Under the pieces are notes generated by a model. The model had not been told where the DNA came from, searched no databases, and saw nothing but the letters and a program-made list of their open reading frames with translations. Below are positions 14,507-27,539 of a DNA stretch of 64,000 nt, in pieces (position 1 is the stretch's first letter; each line of letters begins with the position of its first letter). The DNA lies in assembly GCA_963573385.1 (NCBI GenBank), contig CAUYLG010039429.1:1-64000 (forward strand), written 5' to 3'. The position numbers and the translations under genes were made by a program. Source of the stretch: Cacajao melanocephalus (taxonomy: Eukaryota > Chordata > Mammalia > Primates > Pitheciidae).

Positions 14507-14560
14507 GTTTCTGGTCTTCTCTGTCCCAGGAGAAGACCAGAAACCACTTTTTGGTTTCTG
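14507..14560. repeat. Perfect 15-bp inverted repeat with overlapping second hairpin
   Basis: Arms 14507-14521 (GTTTCTGGTCTTCTC) and 14530-14544 are exact reverse complements around an 8-nt loop. A second perfect 9-bp inverted repeat, 14538-14546 and 14552-14560 with a 5-nt loop, shares the middle arm, so the two hairpins exclude each other. Confidence 0.9.
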
Positions 14561-15027
14561 ACCGCAAAATATCAGCCATTCTGAATAAAAATAAATCCAT
14601 TTGTTCCTTTCTCCTGCTTTTCTAAGTGGTGTAATCGTATGTAATTCTTACGGTCTACTCAAAACTGTTTAGGGGAATCAACTAAAAATTCTATTTCAAT
14701 GATTACAAAAGATAATGTTTTCTTTTCTTTGCTCTTGGCAACATCTTTCCCACATTCAGAAAATAATGAAAATGGGCCACTTTAGCTCTTGGCCATCTTC
14801 CTAACACATGCTTTGAAGTTAATGACCTATGAACTGTGTTTTCTTTATTAAATTAGGTTTTTTTTTCATCATTCCTAGGGAACTTTTCAAAAATCTTAAG
14901 CAATATATTTCTGGCATCCCCCAATGTATACATTTTAGAACTGGGAAGGAATTTTTGAAAACTGCTTTTACTGTTGGCTTTGGAAATCACTGCTACCTAT
15001 TGTTATCTTTTGTTGTATATATTTGAG
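14561..15027. other. Unique intronic sequence
   Basis: Nothing recognised. Confidence 0.5.
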
Positions 15028-15218
15028 CTGGTGCTTCTCAAAAAGTGATTCTTCAGGACTTTGCATCAGAATAACCTCCAGGTGTTTTTAATATTCAGAT
15101 GCTTGAGACCCTATTTCAGAGCTATTGAATCAGGATCACTGGTGTGGGCCTGGGCACTTGCATTTTTAACAAACACCCCCAGAACTTCTAATGCGCTTTA
15201 CCAATTGAAAACAACTGC
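15028..15218 (+). mobile_element. MER5A-like hAT-Charlie MITE
   Basis: GGTGCTTCTCAAAAAGTGAT, CATCAGAATAACCTCCAGGT, GGGCCTGGGCACTTGCATTT TTAACAAAC, and the end TTGAAAACAACTGC follow the MER5A order. Confidence 0.85.
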
Positions 15219-15524
15219 TTTAACCACTGGTCTAGAGTCCATGATTAATCTTAAAAGTAGTGACTATTCCTTTGTTTCTAGTGACATAATTTGCACTGGG
15301 TAGCTGGAGTGAAACACATTAAGACTATGAATTTAACCTAAAGAGCTGCGAAATTGAACTAACTACTCCTGGATACTTCTAGAGTTATAGCTAAAATTGC
15401 ATGCTACTACTTATGGTAGAACTGAGAGTTGTATCTCCTCAACCATTAAAATGGGGTGGCAGCATTTTATGTGAGATACCCAAAGAAACCTGAATATAAA
15501 TGTGCTGGTAGGGGGTGGCATAAA

Positions 15525-15735
15525 AAAATAATTCAGGAGCCAGACAAACTTGATTTGAATTCTAGCTCCACTTATAGTTATGGGCAAGTTACTTAAGCTT
15601 TTAACATTTTAGTTTCCTCCCTGTCAAATAATATTAATTACAGTATCTACCTTATAGGGTAACTGTGAGGATTAGACGGGCTACTCTCTATAAAGTACCT
15701 GGCACAGTGTCTTATTCATATAAAATGCTTAGCAA
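15525..15735 (+). mobile_element. MIR SINE
   Basis: GAGCCAGACAAACTTGATTT, GCTCCACTTATAG, GGGCAAGTTACTTAAGC, TTTCCTCCCTGTC, then AACTGTGAGGATTAGA and CCTGGCACAGTG: the full MIR order from core to tail. Confidence 0.92.
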
Positions 15736-15971
15736 CTGAAAATATCTGAATTATTTTCTTAAATTAACTAACAATGGTCTCAATTTCATTGGGTGTATTA
15801 TTTAATTTAGGGTTTTTAGGTAGGATACAATGCTGGGAACATATAAATATCTCATACTAGAATTTTTACAATGTGATATAATTTCAGTGTCTTAGTACAG
15901 AAATTATGGCAAACATATATGTTGTTAGGAGATCTGATTAGTAAGACATTCTATAGCCTATTAAAGATGTC

Positions 15972-16099
15972 ATGGGGAGAAATGCCAGATATAGGTGATG
16001 GGGAGGAAGGCAGCAAATCACACTGCCATGTGTGTACCTATGCAACAATCTTGCATGTTCTTCACATGTACCCCAAAACCTAAAATGCAATTAAAAAAA
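15972..16099 (+). mobile_element. Tiny 5'-truncated L1 (3' end only) with target-site duplication
   Basis: The 128 bp contains ATGTGTGTACCTATGCAACA and CACATGTACCCCAAAACCTA, the primate L1 3'-end signature, and a poly-A tail. The flanks AAAGATGTC at 15963-15971 and 16100-16108 are identical. Confidence 0.93.
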
Positions 16100-16590
16100 A
16101 AAGATGTCCCTTGATGCAGAGAACTGATATTCCCACATATTTATTTCTTGTCACGGTTTGTACACGTGAATGAGAACAACTGATTACATACAATTCGGTT
16201 GTAAGTAGATAATGAGTACCCATGCAGAGTAATAAACAAGGGGAATACATCTACTCATTAAGCAGATTTTTCTAAACATTATGGGATAACACAGTTTTTA
16301 GCATTAAACTAAGTTAATGCTAAGTTAACTAATGACACATCCTTAATGACAATCAAAGATGGGTTCCTTTGGAGTTTGTTAAATGGCAGGGTTTAAGTAT
16401 GTGTCACAGGCTTAGACAAAGAGGGCTGGAATCATGTGTGATGTAAATGATGTAGATCGTGTCTTTATAGAATAATTTTTATGATGCAGTTATCCCTAGA
16501 GGTTGGGGTTTAAAGTACCTGCTTGTTCTGTAAGTTTTCCTATGAGTAGAACATTGAAATCCCTGCTTAGAAACTTCTACCACTACAAAA

Positions 16591-16898
16591 TTTATTTACT
16601 TATTTATTTTGATACACAGTCTCACGCTGTTGCCCAGGCTGGAGTGCAGTGTTATGATCTTGGCTCACTGCAACCTCTGCGTCCCTGGCTGAAGTGATCC
16701 TCTGACCTCAGCCTCCCTAGTAGCCGGAACTACAGATGTGCACCACCACACCTGGAGTTTTTTTTATTTTTATTTTTAGTAGAGATGGGGTTTTGCCATG
16801 TTTCCCAGTCTGGTCTTGAACTCCTGGGCTTGTGTGGTCCACCCACCTCACCCGTCCAAACTGCTGGGATTACCTATGTGAGCCATTGTGACTGGCCA
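16591..16898 (-). mobile_element. Alu element, minus strand
   Basis: A TTTATTTACTTATTTA tail leads into TGTTGCCCAGGCTGGAGTGC and ends GAGCCATTGTGACTGGCC. Both monomers are present and diverged. Confidence 0.95.
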
Positions 16899-17839
16899 AG
16901 TATTTTACTTGAAAATACTTTTTCAAACACATAGTCTTCACCTGAATTAGCAGGCTTTTCCCCACTTAAAGAAGCAGGAAAAAGTCTCTGTGTATATATG
17001 TTGAAGAGAAAAAGGACATAGGTAAAGGCACTAGTGATGCATAGTAATGATCAAGGAACTAGAAAACTATTGCAAGGCTACTGTAGACATTTTCTGGCCC
17101 AGCTCCAGTTATAGTTTCCTGAAGCTACACACCTACAGGTTTAAATATTTGTACAATGTAGTAGAAGAAAAAGTATGTATGCATAGCATGTACAGGCTCT
17201 TCTGTTTTAATTGAACAAAATGGTATTTATTAAATGTTTATGACAAATTGGTCTTCATGAGATAGCAAAGATTTGAGATTAAATATATCACCTAAGAAAT
17301 AAATGTTCATATAACAAAGTAACTTTTTAAGAAAAAGGTTAACCTATGTGCACTTAATTGCGTGTATTAGTCAAACCATTCTAACTCACAGCAATTATTT
17401 GTATGCCAAACATGAACAGTCTGGAGCTATACATAATTAGACATTATAAAAGTTTTCAAGACCATCTACTGGGAAAGTTATCCTCTTAACAACTATTGTT
17501 TGACATTATAAACAACTTCTAAAATAAACAAGTTAAAGAAATTTTAATTGGTATCTCCAATAGAATGCATATTAAGAGAGAATTTTGTGTATCATCTTTA
17601 ATCAAATGCTTGTAGGTAGAATACAAAGACTGAGAAAAGAGTGATTATAATTGACTATAAATATTCAAAAACTGCCTGCACAATTGACATTTAAATAGCT
17701 TCATATTTGAAATGTTATTTAACTATAATTTTTATTATTCTTTACAGTGACTTCATTTGATAGGCCAATATTCTAAACTTCATTTAGAAAAAGAACAATA
17801 AAATTGATTTAAACATAAAAGAAGCCATATGTGTCAAAT
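16899..17839. other. AT-rich unique sequence
   Basis: Nothing recognised. Confidence 0.5.
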
Positions 17840-17950
17840 AGTTTAATTTTTTTATTGAGAGATTGATGCCCAGATAAGTTAAGTGATTTACCCATGATTA
17901 TGGTTCCAATTGTGGTAGACTTGAGACTGGAACTAAGTCTCCCTGCATTA
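17840..17950 (-). mobile_element. MIR SINE fragment, minus strand
   Basis: TTATTGAGAGATTGATGCCC, AGTTAAGTGATTTACCC and GAACTAAGTCTCCCTG follow the reversed MIR pattern. Confidence 0.65.
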
Positions 17951-19524
17951 AACTTGACTAAGGTAGAAAAGACAGGCAGATGTTGACTTATGAATTATCA
18001 CTACATTTCTAGTCTCTGTTCTGGGCCACTGCTGTCTTGGAGGGTTACTCTTCAAGTGAAAGTACATAATATGTGCCAAAATATTCCCTTTATGAAGGAT
18101 ATCAGTTAGATACAATATTTAAAGATTACAAGGTGGGTAAGAGAAGGTGGAAATAGCAGAAGTGCTGAAAATGAAGGTAAATAGAGATAAATTAGGATAA
18201 AGTCAAGTTAAGATATTAGCCTTGATTGTGGTTTGCAATAATATGTGTATTTCCAATCAGGCTCACTTCCTTTATCCCGAATAGGCAGGTGATGGGCAGA
18301 CATGTTTATGTCAGACATGTTTAGAATGGCTCTATTAAATGCCGGAGTGCGTTATTCTTCCTGTAGAATGTGTTTTACATATGTGAAGTTAATGCTGAGA
18401 GAGAAGTAAGAAGGATAAGAAGAGTGCATAACTGTAGAGAACAGAAGTAGGAGGTAACAGGGAAACTGAAGCAGCAATGAGAATGCTACAGGGGCAATCA
18501 CAGACCTGTGGATGCGCAAAGCTAGGCATCGAGGAGGCTTGGAAACTACTGACTTCAGGAATGGGCACTGAGACTTTTTGTAAAGCATTATTATGTTTCA
18601 GAAATTATGGTTCTAATAGGTATTTAAAGATTCAAATACCAGGGAATACCAGGAATACAGATTTCTTATTTTTAATAAAAGCAAAATAAGCATAGAAGAT
18701 GTCCATATGATAGAAAACTAATGAGTAATAAGGAAGGACAAAAAAAAAAAAAACCCAAAAATGTATGTGGGGAAAGCCATGGCAATTTTCAAAGAACTCT
18801 TATAATAGTGAATTTTTTGTTGGAAATTTGTAATTTAAATAAATATGTATTTTTTTTGTTAAGAATCTAATAACTTAATCTCCGGAGAAGGATGTGATAC
18901 CTTTCTTTACGAATGATTTAAAGTAATTTTATCTAACAGCAGGGTAATGGATCATACAACCTTTAAGGGTTAATTCAAGGCCCACAGTTAGCCAATGCTG
19001 GTTTAAAGTAGCAGCTGGGTAGCACTACAGCAGTGTTAGAGACCACAGCAATGATATTCACCAGCACTGCCATGCACCATCGTCTGTCCGGCCAGCCTGA
19101 GTAGCCTTAACAAAATTTGTTTTCCTTTTGACTGCAAGATTTTTCTAGCTTTTTAACTTAGTCGTAGACCACTTTCTCTAGCTAACTGACAATAACAATC
19201 TTAGTGGAGTTATGAATCTTGGTATATGCTCTCACCTAAGACACTAGTAGCGTATTCTATTAATGGCTTTATTTCCTTTATTTAGTATGTTCATATGCAA
19301 CACATCTTCCTGAATTAAAAAACAAAAAAAAGATAATTGACTGTATAACCACAATTGGTTGATGCTCCCTTCAATTGGTAATTCTGGCCTAGTACACCAA
19401 TTTGTTCTAAATTCTATGATGACCTGCATATGCAAAACCAGTTTAGTTATATACATTATATATGTGGCCCTCATACCATCTTGAATTATAAATTCTAGCA
19501 TGCTACCACCAGTAAGTTTGGTAT
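17951..19524. other. Unique intronic sequence
   Basis: No gene recognised. It has an A14 run near 18740. The open frames at 18352-18588 (-) and 18477-18689 (+) are short and have no domain. Confidence 0.5.
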
Positions 19525-19534
19525 CATAATTTTA

Positions 19535-19842
<308 letters not shown>

Positions 19843-20099
19843 CATAATTTTAATTTTAATTGTGGCTGACGTTTTTTGGGGGAATAAGCATGCATAACAT
19901 TTTTTTAAAGGCTAATCATGTTGAAAAAAATCAATGAATATACATAAAGGTTGATTGAGCATCCACAAATACATAGAAAATAAATTATGCAGACAATCCT
20001 GAGAATGCATTTTTAATAACTGATTATATAGTCTCTATGTAGAGTTTGGAAAAAAAATTCTCTTTTGATAGTAGTTTGTTCCACATGGAAATCCAGTGG

Positions 20100-20400
<301 letters not shown>

Positions 20401-20408
20401 TCCAGTGG

Positions 20409-21982
20409 GCTCTCCCATTAGCTGTTTATTATAAATTGCTTGGTGGGAATAACCACTAACAAAAGACAGTAAATAATCAAACAATAATTCAAAGATTTGG
20501 GTATTAAACACCTATACACAAACAGATCAGGAACATACCATATTGTGTAATTCAGGAAAAAGCCAGCCAAACCTATCATGTAATAAGTGATGATGTTTTT
20601 TCACATCTGCCAACAATAGGGAATTAACTTTTATTCTTGTTTGCTTCTATTCAAGCCTTGAAATGATGGAACTACAAATTAAGATCATTTTGGCTCTCAG
20701 TGGATGCTGCTCCAGATCTCCCAGGTCAGAGTGTCAAAAATGTTTGTCAAAAGTAGTGATTCATCTCAGTGCCATAACTTTGTGTCTATAACCCATATAG
20801 TAATGGAATGTAAAGCCACTGAAAATATGTTTTGTTGAATTCACATACATTTTACATGCTAGTGTTAAGCTGCATATTAAGCATTTTTTATACCTAGTTC
20901 AGATATAGCCACTCTGGTTACATGCCCCCATAGGTAATTTAAGTTGCCACTTATTTTAATACTAAACTGTTCAAATAGTCTTATTTTTGATATCTAAGAA
21001 TCAGATAATTATATATATGAAATATTCTTTTTGGCATACAAATCTAATCATATAAAATTTGGTTCATATTTTGTGTATACAATATATTATAAAGCCTTTT
21101 GCACAAATGCTTTTATATTTGCAATTGCAAATGGGCATATGTTCAAGAGGTTGTTAGGCCAAATAACAATACTTGAATCTGCTGGATATTTTCAAAGCTG
21201 AAAACTTGTCTTCAGTTGCTGTGTTTATTATATAGTGCAATACTCAGTACAGAAAAATGATGCATGTGGAGAATTTGCTCTATTAAACTCAATTTCCTTA
21301 ATTTATAAAAAAATTTTCCAGCTTAAGATGATCACCTCTCAGCCTACTCTTAATATTAAGTTTCCTAGAGGAGGGTAAATCATCCACTTAAATAGCTAGG
21401 ACACAAATAATACTTCTATAAGATTCTAGTTTCTCCAGAGAATTACCAAATAATAGATATGATCAAGAAGAGGTTATATGGTGGGGGCCATTTTTCACAA
21501 TTTAGTTTTTATAGTGTTCTAGAGATGAATTCATCTTGTTAGCTCATCAAAATAATAAAGAGGGATTTGCATCTTTTAGAAAGGCCCAGGTGCTTTACAT
21601 GATTAAGAACTGAAGTGCAATGTGAAAATTCCTCTGTAGTTTTTTATTTTCATGTGTCTGTGAGGAATCTAGGGATTCACTTCTTATAAGATGAAAGAAT
21701 TTGAAAGCTGTTTCGACAACAAGTAAACCTAATTAAATTCTGATCATTCCACCATGTGTTTTGCCTAATACTGTATATTCTGCAAAAGACAACAAAATGG
21801 ACATAAAGGGTAGTTAAAAGCAAGAGGAGATTTTCTTTTGTTTTGTTTTTAGGAAAAAACCCTACTTTTTATTTAAATAACTATATCTTGACTAGCCATC
21901 TATACTGTATAAACGTATTTTGCCATTGTACCATATTTATCAGGATAAAAGTATCCATAGTTAGGGAAGAAGTGAAAATACA
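20409..21982. other. AT-rich unique sequence
   Basis: No gene or confident repeat recognised. Confidence 0.5.
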
Positions 21983-22300
21983 AGAATGTTTTGGTCAAGG
22001 ATGAACCACATATTCTATGGTGGTCCTGTAAGATTATAATGATGTGTTTTAAATATACTTTTTCTATATTTAGATACACAAATACTTACCTTTGTGTTTC
22101 AACTGCTTACAGTATTCAGTGCAGTAATATGCTCTAAAGATTTGTAGCCTTGGAGCAATAGGCTATACCTTATAGTTTAGGTATGCAACAGGCTATATCA
22201 TCTAGATTTGTGTAGGTACACTCTATGATGTTCACACAACAATGATGAAATTGCCTAATTGTGCATTTCTCAAAACATATCCTCATTCCACGTGACTGTA
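21983..22300 (+). mobile_element. Tigger-like (pogo-type) nonautonomous DNA transposon
   Basis: TTTTGGTCAAGGATGAACCA, GTCCTGTAAGATTATAATGA, GCTTACAGTATTCAGTGCAG, GCCTTGGAGCAATAGGCTAT and the end CCACGTGACTGTA. The same element is present at 46607. The family is close to MER44/Tigger by memory; the subfamily is uncertain. Confidence 0.85.
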
Positions 22301-22794
22301 TATGTGTCTGTTCTACAAAGCACTATAAGGGCCTCTGTTAACATATCATGCCAATAAATATTTGAACCGTTATGTTTAGGTGTGGATAAACTTCCTGTGG
22401 AGCATTCATAGAAGACATGGCAAGCAATCCTAGATTTATTACCTACAGTTCCATACACGACACAGACTACTTGGGAGAAAAGTTTATGCTGGATGAGCAG
22501 TCAAGAAATGCCTGCCTTTTTACAATATTTGAGTTTGTTTAGTAATTTAAAGTGGGGACTGCACTATGCTTTTATATTTTGTCACAATCCAAGAATCTCT
22601 ACTCAGCGTTTGGAGCACGTAACATTTTTCCATCAATTAAAAAGTAATAAACCTAGCTTTCTTCTGAATTTCCATAGGTGTAGCAGGACTAAGAGGTAAG
22701 CAATGAAACCAAGTCATTGAATAAGATGGATCACGTCAAGAACGACAGCACGTGTACACTATCAAATTTTTGTCAAAGCTTCATTTAGTTTTTC
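22301..22794. other. Unique intronic sequence
   Basis: Nothing recognised. Confidence 0.5.
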
Positions 22795-22885
22795 TTTTTT
22801 TTTTTTGCGCCCTCTGCCCTCACCCTCCCCCGCCTTTTTTTTGACTTCTTTTCCTCTTTGGATTCTCTGATTTTCTTTCTTTTTT
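22795..22885 (+). repeat. Pyrimidine-rich low-complexity tract with a minus-strand G-quadruplex motif
   Basis: T-rich runs flank CGCCCTCTGCCCTCACCC TCCCCCGCC. The complement has four G runs (22810-22812, 22817-22819, 22823-22825, 22827-22831) with loops of 4, 3 and 1 nt, meeting the canonical G3+N1-7 rule on the SYT1 sense strand. Confidence 0.85.
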
Positions 22886-24329
22886 ACCCTACTATATATT
22901 CTTTATTATCTATTAGTAAATAACAAGGGAAAAGAATCATTGCCCCCTTTTCCTGGCAAATTCAATTAGGGTATAGGAGAAGGGAAAAAACTGCATGTGT
23001 TTGTATACTTTCGAATATAAATTCCCTGAAGTCAGGATACCTCCTAAACATTATCCAGAATTGTGTAGAAACCTGAATCTGAATTAGCTGGGGAAAATAA
23101 TCTTTCATGGAATGAAGTATCATAAAGGAACCAGCCCTCTCTTTCACACTAGGGATCAACTTTCGAGCATTATAGGCAAAGGTATCACATTTTTAAGAAA
23201 TGCCTTCCACTTCAACCTGAGAAGTCTCTTACCATTTAGTCACTTCCCTAAAGTAACAGACTCGCACGACTGAGAATCACTGTGCCATTTTCATCTGCAG
23301 CATTTCTTTAACCAGGGGTGGGTACGCTGATGACTGACTGAAAAACAGGTTGACTAAAATGGTCTTAATAAGCATACCGCATGACCTTTCTCCCCTGTGG
23401 TCTCATCAGCAGGCGATAAACTAGGCTCATCATGCTCCATTCTCAAGTAAAAATCTATCTGTCAGGGAAGTAATTACCTAGCCAGATAGACGCCCCTCTG
23501 AGGCAAGCATAGAAATCATTATAATACTCTATAATTAGTGTTTATTATTTTATCCGTTCATGTCAGTAGAAGCACAAAAAAAGCACCCCTCAGCTGGACA
23601 ATCCTATCATAACAAGATGTAGAAAATATTAATGTAAAAGCTTCTCATCTCTGCATTTTCTTTGCCATGGCAACTTGAAATCAGCTTGCTTCCAGGCAAT
23701 TTGTAGCTCAACTATGCTCCCTAACCCTCACACAGCAGACCTGGAATTTCATCCAGGAGTATCTAAATCTTTAGCCTGACAACAGGTGTAGGTATTATCT
23801 TGACAAAGACCTGCGTGATAAGCTCCTCATTTTTCTCTACAGGGACAAGTAGTATACTCAGGGCTTGTTCTTGGCAGATGTTATTATAACAGAAATTCAG
23901 AATTCAAATCCTTCAAACCCCCTGCTCTGCTGTGTGCTAAGATGGAAAGCCAGTACACAGAGATGCCTCTTGCATTTCAATGAAGTGCCGTTAACTGGAC
24001 CTTGGCTTTTGTTGCTCTGCACTTTGTAACCATGGTGGTCCTTTTATCTTTTTCAAGGAGATCTGATAAGAATTATCTGATTCAATAGGAACTTGAGACA
24101 GTCTCGACTACAGAGTTTTACAAAGTTTAGGTGTACAGTTTTACCTTTGAAGAAAGAAGCCCTACTTTCGGGCAAGCAAAAGAGATGTATCTATAATCTT
24201 TCAAAAATGGAAACTGTTGTGTTTTAAAGTAGGAATCAGGGAATTCAGCATAATAGTATAGTAAGCCATTCATTGTCAATGTTTCAAGGAATAAAAACTA
24301 TTAAATCCCAGGAGAAATTATGGTGAAGT
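22886..24329. other. Repeat-free stretch of about 1.4 kb
   Basis: No interspersed repeat or gene was recognised. Base composition is more balanced than in the neighbours, and it is a candidate conserved noncoding region (see findings). Confidence 0.45.
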
Positions 24330-24500
24330 AGCCAAAGGCATGGATTTTAGATTTCTAAGTCTCTAAGCCCTATCTGGAAATTGTTGATAATGACAGTATT
24401 AGCTAGATTTGTCATAGGAATTAAATGAGGGAAAGACAGTTAAGTGTTTAGCACAGTGCCTAGCACATAGTAAGCTCTGAATAAGGTAGCAGTTATCTCA
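24330..24500 (+). mobile_element. MIR SINE
   Basis: GTAGCCAAAGGCATGGATTT, then AGGAATTAAATGAGGGAAAG and GCACAGTGCCTAGCACATAG: MIR tail region. Confidence 0.8.
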
Positions 24501-24795
24501 ACTCTAATAGAACACAAAGTATCACATACTGATGCGAACTCCCCTGGCTTGGCACTCTAGGACACAGGTTACACTCCTTTAAATGTGGAATCATAGATAT
24601 GGGGTTGCCATAGCTCAAGGAACCCCAGGAAACTCCTAGGGGTTCCATGAAGAAGAAGGCATGAACGGGTGTTTTCTAGGAGGTGGAAGAGTTGAGAGGA
24701 GGGGGACATTTTGAAAGTCCACTTGGGGAATTGCAAGGGAAGCTTATTCCAGTCCTTCTAAACAAGCCCTCTTCACTTTTAGGAAAGAACGTGTT

Positions 24796-25081
24796 TAGCT
24801 GGGCATGGTAGCTCGTGCCAGTAATCCCAGATACCTGGAAGGCTGAGGTGGAAAGATCACTTGAGTCCAAGGGTTTAAGACCAGCCTGGGCCACATAGAA
24901 AGACCCTCATCTCTTAAAAAATAATTAGCAGAGCAGGGTGGCTTGTACCTATGGTCCCAACTACTTGGAAGGCTAAGGAAAGAGGGGAGTTTCAAGGTTT
25001 CAGAGAGCTATGATTATGCCACTGGACTCCAGCCTGGGTGGCAGATCAAGACTCTGTCTCTAAAATAAATAAACAAAAAAG
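24796..25081 (+). mobile_element. AluJ-like element
   Basis: TAGCTGGGCATGGTAGCTCG, GATCACTTGAGTCCAAGG, AGAGAGCTATGATTATGCCA and CTCTGTCTCTAAAATAAATA. The sequence is diverged and dimeric. Confidence 0.93.
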
Positions 25082-25280
25082 TTTTCATCCCAGACACTGC
25101 CACATTTGCTCATTGACTGTGAATAAGGTAAAATGGGAATGAATGTGCTTGAGAAACACACTCAAATTGCATCTTTGTCAAGAGTCTCTCTAAATTCCGA
25201 GACTTGTTTTTTGGAGTATGCTAATTTGTTTCTGCTGTTGATATTTTCTCAAAATATCTAAATAACAGAAACTGTTATTT

Positions 25281-25303
25281 TCTCTCTCTCTCTCTCTCTC
25301 TCT
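25281..25303 (+). repeat. TC dinucleotide microsatellite
   Basis: Eleven TC units at the edge of a T run. Confidence 0.95.
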
Positions 25304-25444
25304 TTTTGTGGGGGTACAGTGGTGAAGAAATGTTGAATGAAAAGCCAAGATTTGCCTTAAAATCTCTGGTTCATCTTCAAAAGAAATGGAATCTTTTTCA
25401 GTAAAATAGGTCAATTCTAAAAGACAGTTTCTAAAAATGTCAGA

Positions 25445-25640
25445 TTGTTTCTGGAATGGAGGTTTTAGAGCCACAAACCAGAAAACATGATCCAAATGGA
25501 GTTAGAAGGCCTGAGTTAGATGATTGCTTTAGTTGCTTACTCTCTGGTGTAACCTTTGGCAAATTATTTAATTTCCTTAGGCTTGTGTCCTCATCTTTCC
25601 AACAAGGTAAATTAGCCATAATAGTGCATGTAAGTAAACT
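25445..25640 (+). mobile_element. MIR SINE
   Basis: GGAGGTTTTAGAGCCACAAA, GGCCTGAGTTAGATGATTGC, TAACCTTTGGCAAATTATTT AATTTCCTTAGG: the MIR core and following region. Confidence 0.75.
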
Positions 25641-26619
25641 CTCTGCACAGTAAGTAAACTCTCAGCAATGTCTATGGTTATTTTTATTGTTATATTCTTT
25701 CATTTGGGTAATTAATTCCCTTAAATTATCTTATGGGTAATTTTAGTATCCTCTTAGTAAACCTACTTAACAAAGCTAGACTTCTGTTGGATGATGCTTC
25801 AGTGTGTGAACATATACATGATTACTATATGAAGGGGCAAAAGACACAACGGAAGGGTTTATCTGAAATCACAGCTTTCACAGGTTTGCTGCTGAGCTTG
25901 GAAATAAGGATCTCAACCAAATCCAAAAAGCCTGGCCTAACTAGGACTTTCCATAAAACACCAGGAAGCTTCATGTGGATTTCGTGTATTATTGTGTAGC
26001 ACAGAGTGCTCTTTGAGATTTTAAGATGATTTACAAAAACCCATATGTATTTTCAGGGTTCTCAGAGGACTCCTCGGAATGGTACACAGCTGGTACATTT
26101 TGGTAACCTTCAAAAAGGCCAATTTTCTTCATTCCTTGAATCATTACCCAGAAGTATTTTCAACCGAGGTTTAAGTAGTCAACTGATCTGTTATTTCAAG
26201 CATATCCCATTGTTTTCCCTGTATTTTGATTAACTTCCTAAAAAATTCTCTGTTGATATGCTTATTGGGTCTGAGGACCATTTACTAAACTGTGATTTCA
26301 GAACTAAAAATGAGGATGTAAATTGTTGAAAACATGATAGGAACACTAGAATGAAATGTGTTTCTTTTCTCAGGAGGAAACTACTATGGAAGATTTTGGA
26401 GGGTAACACATCCCCAACTGCCACTCCTATTTTGAAAAGCAACATTTTGACCCAAAGTCTGTTTTCAAAACATGCACTAATTTTTGTATCGATTTTGGAA
26501 GTCACTGTCATGACTTCCATAAATTTCCTAAGTTCTGTATGCAAGTGACTGATGGAAGAACTTTCCTAACTTGGGCTGTAAATTCCTCTAATGACCATTT
26601 TTAGTTATGATATTTATTG
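25641..26619. other. Unique intronic sequence
   Basis: Several 60-100 codon frames on both strands (for example 26230-26544 minus) without recognisable domains. Confidence 0.45.
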
Positions 26620-27000
26620 CTTCCCCAAGTAGGGTCCTTAGGTTGTTTCATTCCAGCTTGTTCCTTGTATTAATCATTACTGACCTAGATTCCAATCTTT
26701 ATATTTTTGTTTCTGGCATGAGTTAGTGATTTAATGCTAGTGTCTCATCAAAAGCCTTTACCCAACTGGGGTCATATTTTGTTTGTTTTCATAGCCAATG
26801 AAGCTAGCAAATTGTGCTTTTGACCTTAACAAGTGGTTCTTGAATCAGAATAGTTTGAAAATCACTGCCAAATCAGGACCCAGACTTGTTTTTAATGAAG
26901 TCTGTGAGGCCACTAAACTAACCTCTCTTCAGTTGATTCTTTAAAAACAGCAATTTTCTTTACAAATTCATTTCTGTAAACTGGCTTCATGGGCTATGTC
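26620..27000 (-). mobile_element. Possible CR1/L3 LINE relic, antisense
   Basis: TCTCATCAAAAGCCTTTACC CAACTGG, GTGGTTCTTGAATCAGAATA and TGAAAATCACTGCC resemble, in order, the antisense of the CR1/L3 reverse-transcriptase region. It is very diverged and the identification is tentative. Confidence 0.4.
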
Positions 27001-27539
27001 ACCCAGCCTGTTCGGTAGCAAGAAGAATAAAAAAGGTTGCTTCCAGTGGATTATTCCCTTTGAAATTTTAAGAGTTTGTGTTTATGTGTCACAGATTATA
27101 CAACCACAATAGAAGATCCTTTGAAGTTGGTCATATTTGTGACATATCTGAAGGTTTCCAAATTTATCCTGGAAAAAGGCACACATCTGTCAACTGGGGT
27201 TGAATTGGAAGGATTTCATAAAGGAATCAAGCCTTGAGCTTCTTCCAGTTAGTGAGGCAAGGATTTCTAATGGAAGGGAATTTGAATTTGATATATAGAA
27301 TGTGAATTAAAAATAAGGATGAGGTAAAACTCCTTGATTTATGGTCTGCATTTTATATAGTCAAGAGCTTTAAGAATTAGATAATATGAGGAATAAGTGA
27401 GCAAGATAGCTAACACCTTTCAAATGTATTGGCAGTGACAAATAGAAGAAATTTGTCATGGGTGAGATAATGAGAATGGGACTATTCCATGGCAGTTTGA
27501 AAAACTTAAGAAATAAGAAGTTATAATTTTGGTGACTAA
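27001..27539. other. Unique intronic sequence
   Basis: Nothing recognised. Confidence 0.5.

Noticed and set aside
18735..18765. A14 run as the tail of a processed pseudogene
   Set aside because: No upstream gene-like sequence and no flanking target-site duplication.
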